DNA of 64,000 bases from Plasmodium coatneyi (Eukaryota; Apicomplexa; Aconoidasida; Haemosporida; Plasmodiidae), in contig NC_033561.1 in NCBI RefSeq assembly GCF_001680005.1, positions 496,001-560,000 of the forward strand. Direction: 5' to 3'. This document shows, piece after piece, positions 56,588-64,000 of this stretch (the first letter of the stretch is position 1; the number at the start of each line of letters is the position of its first letter). A program made the position numbers and the translations under genes. Below the pieces are notes generated by a model that was not told where the DNA came from, made no database searches, and saw only the letters and a program-made list of their open reading frames with translations.

Positions 56588-57483
56588 CATTAAATGGGTG
56601 GGTACAACCTTTTGGGGACATAAATGACAATGTAGTTCATACAGTGTGTAAAGAACAGAATGCCATTTCCTTCCTATTTTTCTTTTTTTTCCTTTGCACT
56701 AAAGTGTTTACATGTTCATGTGTAAATCAATATAAGGGAAGAAGAAATTTTTTCCCAGTTCAGAAATGTGTTGGGATAATTTTTTTTTACTGAAAGATCC
56801 AATATATATGTTCATTAAATTTTTTTATTATAGCTTTTTATTTTCATAATTTTTTCTGTTTTAATAATTTTTTTTTCTTTTTCCTAATTCCAATTATAGA
56901 CATATTTGAAAAGGTGCTCCTCCAAATTGTGCGCGCGGGTTCGCGAAAGGTTCGCGGAGGAGGTTCGCCCGCCCCCTTCTTTTCTGTTACACATCTTTTG
57001 GATGTGCAGTTCATACATAAAATGCAAAATTACACCATGTCTTCACCAAAAAGAGAAAGGAAAGTTGCGTCCTTTCCCTTTGTATGTTTATTCAAATTAA
57101 AGTATAATATTAGTCAAGAAAATATTGTCCGAAAAAAAAAAAGAATTGCCCTAATATAAAATTTGTCACACAGAAAAAATTGTCAAAGAAAAAAAAAATT
57201 GTAAAAAAATAATTAAGCACTTTGTATCTTAAGTAAGGAAGTTACAAACAGATAAAGATAAAGTGGAAGAAATTTCTTTTTTTTCACTTATATTGATTAC
57301 ACAAAAACTTGAACACTTTCGCGCAATAGGAAAAAGTAAAAAAATAAAGGAACAAATGGAAGGAAGAATGCCATTGTAACCTTGTACATTATATATGAGC
57401 TCAGCGGTTATTTATTGTTCCTTCCTTCCTCCAGGGGGAGGGACATCACATTTAATATTACATTCAATATTACCATACAGGTG
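56588..57483. other. convergent kir intergenic region
   Basis: Between the 3' ends of KIR-7 (+) and KIR-8 (-). It contains a segment (56700-56960) related to the KIR-2 3' flank and one copy of the A/T-rich 3'-flank element oriented with KIR-8. No array and no credible gene. Confidence 0.55.
57148..57169 (-). repeat. A/T-rich kir 3'-flank element, one copy
   Basis: GTGACAAATTTTATATTAGGGC on the minus strand, about 315-335 bp beyond the KIR-8 stop. A degenerate half copy may lie nearby (57107-57130). Confidence 0.65.
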
Positions 57484-59636
57484 TTATATACGACCGTAAC
57501 TTATATTATTTCTTTGCCTTTGCTGTCTATTATTCCTTCTTCTTTGGCCAGGTGGTGATGGTCGTGGCCTACCATTATATATGGTAGAATTGTCTGCTGC
57601 TGTTGACAGATTTGATGTGGAATATTCTGAGGTGGTGTATTTAGTGGAGTTGTCGCCTTCTGTTAGAGTGTCCTGAAAGTCGCTTTCAACTGAAGTTGTT
57701 GTTGTTCTTTTTTTTCTATTACTGCTTTTGTTTCCAAAAGTGTTACGTAACCCAGAAAATAAATTCGTATACTAAGAATGGAAAGGATGTGCGGGGGTGG
57801 AAGCATTTGTGGTATATATATGTATATATATATACATATATATCTACCATAATTAATACCTTATATAGAAAGAATGCCAGTGCTGGTATTCCTACTGTGA
57901 TAAATGCACCAGACACGCCAGGTGCCACGGCATTACCACTCAAGACGGCCTGGTTTGGGTTCGGATTTGGTTTCAGGCTTTCGGGTGCGTTTGTTTGTGG
58001 TGGATCGTCACCTGAACAGTCATTTATTTCTTTCGAGTCTGGTTCGCCCTCCGATGCTACTTCCTGCACTTGGCATGTTAATTCTGATAACACCTGATTA
58101 TTGGGTTTTAGACCTCCCTCTCCTTTGAGTAACTTACAACAAGGGTCATCATCAGTTTCCATTCCACAATTCCCGAATACCGGCCAGTAAATCCCTTTAG
58201 CTCCTTCAATATATTTAGAGTAGGCCTTAGAACAGCGGCCCCCACTGTTTGCTAACTGTTCTTGTATTTTATTATAGTCTTGGTAATAGTCGAATAGTTT
58301 TTTTCTCCTTTCAAAGAACGTGCTGTCGGCGGTAGTTGTTTTCATAAATGTACATTCATTTTTACCCTTAAATTGGACTAATACCCCGTAAATTGCATTC
58401 ATAGCATCCGAGAATTCATTAGCTTTCTTCAATTTGTTAGAAATTAGATCTCCTAACCAATAATAAAAGTATTCGCATCGATTATTATAGGATGGATTAC
58501 TGTTGGTCATTACGTTGGTTGTATAATACCAAGCGCCCAAAATTCTATTTGAACATTTATCATCCTTCAGAGACTGTTGCATTGTACTTTTTAGACTTTC
58601 CCTTATGGTTCCCACATATGTATCAGAACAGTATGTCTTCCAATAGATGTTAATGTTATCATATGCTAAACCTGATGGTAGAAGATTCAAATCCTTCTTC
58701 TATAAGTATAATTAGAATAATTATTATACCCATGTACTCCTATACTTTAATTTATTATACTATATGTAAAATATTATGTGCATACAGCTAAATCACTCAT
58801 TTTAAATAAGAACTAACCTTCAGTACTCTTGTCACATCTTCCCCTAAGCCACTCCTGGCTCCATACGTATCCCCACAGTGTCCATTTATTAGCATTTGGG
58901 GGGTATTCTCTTCACAGCCCTTAAATTCCTTACAATATTTAGTACTCCTCCCGGTCCCGTCACAATCCCCCTGGACAGCTGCAAACGCCGTTTTAACGTT
59001 TTGGACGTGTTTGCAATAAGCGTCCTTATAAGGATTACCACTAATTGACAATTGCTGTTGTATAGTTTGGTGGTCATAGCAATAGTCGAATACTTCTTTT
59101 TTTTCATTGAATTTTTCTTTCCTAATAGAAGGATAATACGGCAAACGGCACCCACCGATCCATATGTAGGTGGTTAATACATCAGAAATATATTCCATGA
59201 GTTCTGGAAAACTCTTCTCACCTAAATTGTCCGGTAATACACTCCCTATCAGCCAATGTAAGAACTTACAACGTTCCCCATTACCTAATGTCTTTCCCCC
59301 TCCCCCGTGTTGACTTAAGTAACATAAGGCTTCTATAACATTATCCAAATAATCAGGCTCATGGAGAAAGCTCCCTAAGACACTTCTTCCCGATCGGAAA
59401 GTAGACCGATACTCAGCATAGCAACTGCCCCTCTCAAAGTTCCTATATATTATACTTGAGGGTAAACTATCAAACCTCATGCTCTATATATATTATGAAT
59501 GAAGAGTAGAATATGTAAGTACATGTCCTTCCTTGCCTCCATATTCCCATTACACTTTGCACAAAAATTCACATGCACATAATATTTATATATTAATTCT
59601 GCATACGAATTAACCTACCTGCGTCTGTTCCGGCAT
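57484..59636 (-). CDS. kir: KIR-8: two-domain KIR protein
   Basis: Minus-strand exons 59636-59619 (MPEQTQ), 59483-58818, 58699-57860 and 57771-57484, phase 0, give 603 residues. Domain 1 (SLPSSIIYRNFERGSCY, RCKFLHWLIGSVL, VFDYCYDH) has HWLIG in place of YYWxG. It ends with a GTTAGT donor like that of KIR-3. Domain 2 (LLPSGLAYDNINIYWKTYC, RCEYFYYWLGDLI, LFDYYQDY) leads through an acidic/Asn-Pro linker (PNPNPNQAV) to the helix VSGAFITVGIPALAFFLYK. The tail is basic with a long Thr-rich part and ends NISYGRI. The same PNPNPNQA linker occurs in KIR-7, its convergent neighbour. Confidence 0.88.
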
Positions 59637-60328
59637 TGCTGATGTTCATGTGTACTCTTTCGTATATAATGAATTTACATTAGGAATGTGCACTTATTAC
59701 ATTCGTAAACTCATGATAAAAAAAATGCGAAAACATTTTGCCTACTCTATAGCGATCATAAGCAAATACTAAATTTTTACTGAATTCAAGAGTATACACA
59801 TTCCTTCTAATTTCTCGAATAAAGATAACACACTATATTTATGTATGTATCATAATGATCATATGCGCATATATAATTGAAGTGGAACAAATATGGAAAG
59901 GTAGCCAGGAAAAAATAAAATAAGGAAAGGGCAATCAGATTCCTTGTACACCGTTCATGCATTTATTGCAAATAAAACTACAATATATAGAAGGTACGTA
60001 CTATGTCATTTAAGCCTCGCCTTATCCCTTTCATTATACACACGATATTGTGAACATTAATATACTCCTTTCTTCTATATTGCCTCCCCTTCTCTGATGA
60101 TTACACTAGACAGAAGTCATTTATAATGGTAATTTACATATTATGTGACAGCAACCTTACGTTCCTCCATCTCCTCAGGGCACACTACGCTTTACATACG
60201 AATGTACCCCTCCTTCCTTATATATGTGCATTCACCCACCATTCACAGATACGTATGAACATATGCGAAAGGCGAAAAAGAATTTATTACACGGAACTAC
60301 ATTAATTATATATTAGAAGGAAGAAAAG

Positions 60329-60732
60329 CGCTTAGGGTTTAGGTTATAGGGTTAATGGTTTAGGCTTCAGGTATTAGATTTCAGGGTTTAGGGTTCAGGG
60401 TTTAGGGTTAAGGGTTCATGGATTAAAGTTCAAGGTTTAGGGTTTAGGATATAGAGTTTAGGATTTAGGGTTTAGGGTTCCGGGTTTAGGGTTCCGGGTG
60501 TAGGGTTCCGGGTTTAGGGTTCAGGGTTTGGGGTTCAGGATTTAGATTTTGAAGTTCAGGATTTAGTTTTCAGGGTTTATGGTTTAGAGTTTAGAATTTG
60601 CAGTTCAGGCTTTAAGGTTCAGAGTTTAGTATTCAGTGTTTAGGGTTCACAGTTTAGGGTTCAGTGTTTAGGGTTCACAGTTTAGGGTTCAGTGTTCAGG
60701 GTTTTTTGGGTTTAGGGTTCAGGGTTTAGGGA
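60329..60732 (+). repeat. telomere-like array 5, one strand only
   Basis: G-rich heptads only (GGGTTTA, GGGTTCA, GGGTTCC, GGGTTCACA). The C-rich half found in the other arrays is missing and is replaced by GGAGGGGGTTAGAATGATGG tandem units and the TTGTTAGG minisatellite. Confidence 0.88.
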
Positions 60733-60779
60733 AGGGAAATGACGGAGCGGGAAGGAACATTTTAGGGGAGGGAATTAGA

Positions 60780-61430
60780 AGGAGGGGGGTAGAAGGAGGG
60801 GATTAGTATAATTCTTTTAAATGGAGGGGGTTAGAATAATGGTTTTAAAAGGAGGGGGTTAGAATGATGGTTTTAAAAGGAGGGGGTTAGAATGATGTGT
60901 TTAAAGGGAGGGGAGTTAGGGATGTTCTAAGGAACGAAGTGTCTATGGAAGGAAGATTGTTAGGTGGTAGGTGGGTTGTTAGGTGTGTGATAGGTGGGTG
61001 ATAGGTGGGTTGTTAGGTGGGTCGTAGGTGGCTTGTTGGTGGTGGTTGTTGGTAGGTCGGTTGTTAGGTGGTAGGTGGAAGGGAATGTTGTTAGGTGGGT
61101 TGTAGGTGGATTGTTAGGGGTGGAAGGGAAGTTTGTTAGGGGTGTTAGAAAGTTTGTTCAGGGTGATGGTAGAAGGAAAGTTGTTAGGTTATAGGTGGTA
61201 GGTGGGTTGTTTGGTGCTTGGGTGGGAGATGAGTTTTTAAAGTGGTGGAAGGAATGGTTGTTAGGGGTGGAAGGGAAGGTTGTTAAGGGAGGTTGATGGA
61301 AGGAAGGTTGTTAGGTGGTGTAGTGGTGGTGTATTATTATTAGAGTGTGGTGGTGTGGTAGGTTGGTAGGTGGGTTGTTAAGGGTGGAAGGAAGGGAGGT
61401 TGTTAGTGGTGGGGGTGAGGGTGGATGTTA
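60780..61430 (+). repeat. GGAGGGGGTTAGAATGATGG and TTGTTAGGTGG minisatellites
   Basis: About four to five 33-bp GGAGGGGGTTAGAATGATGGTTTTAAA units (60780-60910), then about 450 bp of GTTGTTAGGTGGTAGGTGG-type units. The array runs directly into the truncated KIR-9 sequence. Confidence 0.82.
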
Positions 61431-61449
61431 TCACATCCACTCCCACCTT

Positions 61450-62257
61450 ACTCTTGATAGTGATCTCCTCTTTTCTAATGCAAAAATAATATCCGACTAT
61501 TCTTTAGACTATGGATACATAATAAAAAAGTTGCCGCTGGAGAATGGTCTATATTGTGAGGCATATAGGACATAGTTATAGAAAGCTGCATCCGCTTACA
61601 CTACCTTATGCACAAGTACAGAAAGTGAGAATGAAGAAAACGCTTTCGCGGGGTCAAATTGTGGGGTATTCAAAACGACAGGGGGAGGCAGGAAGAGTAC
61701 CCCACAGGAGTTACTGGACCTACACTGTAAAGAAATACTTGCAAAAGAGAAAAAGGTTTTACAGACTGAACTTAGGCACGATAATCAGGAGCAGAGGGAA
61801 GCAGCAGAGGAGACTGCACTTGTACCAGAAAAAACCTCATCTTCTGGAGCAAACATCACCACTACCACTGTATCTTCTATTCTTGGAGCGACAGGAATGT
61901 TGTCAGTGGCTTTCCTTCTTTACAAGGTAAGTACGAGAATCACCACCCCTCCTAAAAAAACACCACCACCACTACACCATAAAACACTAAAACACCACCA
62001 CAATAATACCTCCTTTTGCTTTTCTTTTCTTTTAGCATAAGCCATTCTTCTTTAAGAGGAATAATCACATTGGGGTAGGAAGAAGGAAGAAACGATCTGC
62101 CATTAGGAGTGAATTCAACAAATTCCCAGAGGAAGACACCTCAACAACAGAAATGGACTATTCTACAACAACGGGTGACACGGACTCTTCCACAGAATAT
62201 TCTATTCCACCATACACCACCATCACCACTGCAACAAGAACACAATCATTTAGATGA
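61450..62257 (+). pseudogene. kir: KIR-9: 5'-truncated kir pseudogene
   Basis: Homology begins in mid-domain (about DSDLLFSNAKIISDYSLDYGYI) directly after minisatellite sequence. The frame then meets two in-frame TAG codons (61573-61575 and 61579-61581) separated by one codon, then continues open as KAASAYTTLCTST..TPQELLDLHCKEIL, a charged linker, and the helix SSILGATGMLSVAFLLYK, ending at the donor after 61926. The tail exon 62036-62257 (HKPFFFKRNNH..) is intact and resembles that of KIR-5. The start codon, micro-exon and first two-thirds of the domain are absent. Confidence 0.85.
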
Positions 62258-63409
62258 ATGAACATCTACCAACAGCATGGGAAGGGGAGGAGGAACAAAT
62301 AATAGTAGGAACCGGCACAAAAATGTAGGTTATCAGAACATGTAGAGCATTGGAATGTAATGTTCCCCCATGGGAATTGTAATTAATATGTAATGTCCTC
62401 CCCCCCTCCTGAAAGGAAGGGAAGGGAACAATAAATAAATGATCACCATGCACACAAAGTCCGCACAGTTCACACACAAAATTCATAGAGTGTGTAAGGA
62501 ATGGAAGGATATATATATTTTTTTCCTTTTATTTCTTCCTCTTTCGTACATTTCTTTTTTCTTTTTCATATATTCACTCAAAGAAAAAGAAGGAAAAAAG
62601 AGGAAAAAAACAATTATTAAAAAAAAAAAAAATTATTAAGAATAAAAAAAATAAAAAATGAAAGGGAAGGTAAAAGGTAGTGTACATAAAATTTAACCAA
62701 TATTAATGAAGAAGGGGGGAAGGGAGTAGTAAAATGCTCAATATGTGGAATTGGGTGTATATGCTACGTAGAAAAATTTGTAAGTGAAAAATCTGAACGG
62801 AAGGTAAGGAATATTATTATATAATCCGAATATAATAGGCTAAAATTGTTCATTAGAAGGAAAGAATTTTCACTTTAGGAGGAAGGGGAAAAATTATATT
62901 TCAGAAGGAAAGAGGAAAAAGGAACAAATAAGGAATAGTAATGGAATAGTAAGGAATAGTGTGAAAAAAATAAAAGTACTCTTGCAAAATCTAAATGTGT
63001 AGGAGAAACAAGGAAGAAGATCAAATACATAAGGAGCACACCACATGAAAGCATCGTTTCTTCCCACCTAATAAACTTACCATCATCATCATCATTTTCT
63101 TCCTTCTACACTTAGTGCATCATATTTTATATAAGTAATACATATAAATAATATATAAATTTATATGTACAATTCAAGTTTTAGAAAGAAATTATGATCC
63201 TTAAAGAAGGAAGGTGGAGGAGTGGAATAAATACTTTTAAGTGTGTGGGGGGAAGGGATTAGGAACTTAGTATACATAATGTTATCATATGTTTACAGGA
63301 ATGTGTGTAAAGAATAATTTTGCCTAACTTTCCAGACCTAGTAGGATAGGCTAAAGACAAAAATTACGTAGAGCACACTGTACAGAGAAATATACACGAA
63401 GAATAAGAA
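62258..63409. other. intergenic region before KIR-10
   Basis: A/T-rich. The first ~80 bases after the KIR-9 stop (62275-62345) still resemble the end of a kir tail exon in another frame (GRGGTNNSRNRHKNVGYQNM on the plus strand), suggesting a frameshifted longer tail. The rest (62350-63400) holds A runs and nothing recognisable. It should contain the KIR-10 promoter. Confidence 0.55.
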
Positions 63410-64000
63410 ATGAGTAAGGAACCTGGAAGGATGGCAACGCCGGTAAATAGAGAAATAATATAAGCGCACTATATTATATATAGTACATTAGGTGAATGTG
63501 TACACAATATTAATACATACATATATATATTATTTCTTAACATCCGCAGGCAGACTGCTTCAAGGACACGAATTTCAGTACTATAAGTCAAAATTTTAAC
63601 TCATGGGTAGAAAAAAATGAATGTGGTAGCACGCAGCAGAGAATAAAGAAGGAGATGGAGAACATATTGGACACACATGAAATTTCTGGAACACAGAAGA
63701 GAGAAATTACAGACGCATGGTGTAGTATAAAGAGTCCGAAGGAAGGAAATAAACCACCAGATGGGGTGGACTGCTCCTTTCTCTATTATTGGTTCGGGGG
63801 AAAAGTGGCAAGCGCAATAGAGGAGGATAACCAGAAGTTTAAGAGTCTTATGGGAGAAATATATAAAAAGGTGAAAGGGGTAAGTAGTGTCCAGGGATGT
63901 GAAAGTGCGTGGCCTAGTGTAACGACAGAGCAATTTGAGAACCTAAGGAAATTATACGAATATATGAAATATTATGTACACATGAAGAGTAAAATGGGAC
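63410..64000 (+). CDS. kir: KIR-10: kir gene, 5' part, cut by the window end
   Basis: Exon 1 is 63410-63442 (MSKEPGRMATP) with a GTAAAT donor. Exon 2 starts at 63550 after CATCCGCAG and stays open to the window end. It reads ADCFKDTNFSTISQNFNSW, then CGSTQQRIKKEMENIL, ITDAWCSIKS, DCSFLYYWFGGKVASAIEED and YEYMKYYVHMK: a KIR domain with the YYW-x-G core. It lacks the usual LPS near its start (ADCFKD instead) and its first exon is the longest of those seen here (11 codons). About 160 residues are visible; domain number and membrane helix are outside the window. Confidence 0.8.

Larger units (their letters stand above)
59637..61449. other. intergenic region between KIR-8 and KIR-9 fragment
   Basis: From the KIR-8 start codon it runs through A/T-rich sequence (to 60320), array 5, a purine-rich stretch and a long TTGTTAGGTGG minisatellite. 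No gene. Confidence 0.6.

Noticed and set aside
1..64000. tRNA, rRNA or other standard structured RNA genes
   Set aside because: I saw no cloverleaf-type box A/box B pairs or rRNA-like conserved blocks while reading; a covariance search would be needed to exclude them.

Overview
The window is a Plasmodium chromosome segment of the P. knowlesi / P. coatneyi type. The evidence is short introns with GT-AG ends and long poly-A/T runs. It also has a multigene family with the hallmarks of KIR proteins: an LPS-x-x-x-Y start, a C-x-F-Y-Y-W-x-G core, a GLP-type transmembrane helix before an intron, and a basic tail ending in N-I-S-Y-x-x-M. Degenerate GGGTTTA/GGGTTCA telomere-like blocks lie inside the chromosome between these genes. 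I cannot tell the two species apart from this sequence.

Positions 1-22.3 kb hold single-copy housekeeping genes, many with short introns: an SDS22-like leucine-rich protein (+), a TAF9-like TFIID subunit with a large insert in its histone fold (+), an RMND1/RMD1 (DUF155) mitochondrial protein (-), a Derlin (+), the GPI-biosynthesis glycosyltransferase PIG-A (+, seven exons), a P-loop protein broken by one frameshift (-), an unrecognised five-exon 149-residue protein (+), and the decapping cofactor DCP1 (-). The region 22.3-25.1 kb is gene-free and rich in A/T tracts; it is the boundary with the variant-antigen cluster.

Positions 25.1-64 kb hold ten kir genes or fragments, named here KIR-1 to KIR-10. 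They alternate in orientation: 1(-), 2(+), 3(-), 4(+), 5(+), 6(-), 7(+), 8(-), 9(+, pseudogene), 10(+, cut by the window end). All five telomere-like arrays lie in the 5' flanks of kir genes and none lies in a convergent (3'-3') gap. Four of the five have the G-rich strand on the left and the C-rich strand on the right, the orientation of a telomere fusion. The convergent gaps instead hold dispersed A/T-rich repeats.

The most striking structure is a 1,933-bp inverted repeat (37704-39636 and 42958-44890). I found no net length change between its arms. It brackets KIR-4, and its arms are the upstream modules of KIR-3 and KIR-5. The cluster also shows signs of active rearrangement: frameshifts in KIR-3 and KIR-7, intron losses in KIR-3 and KIR-5, a 54-bp intron relic in KIR-2, a likely conversion tract between KIR-2 and KIR-4, an eroded pseudogene (KIR-9), and a tryptophan-rich WR-like remnant directly behind KIR-6.
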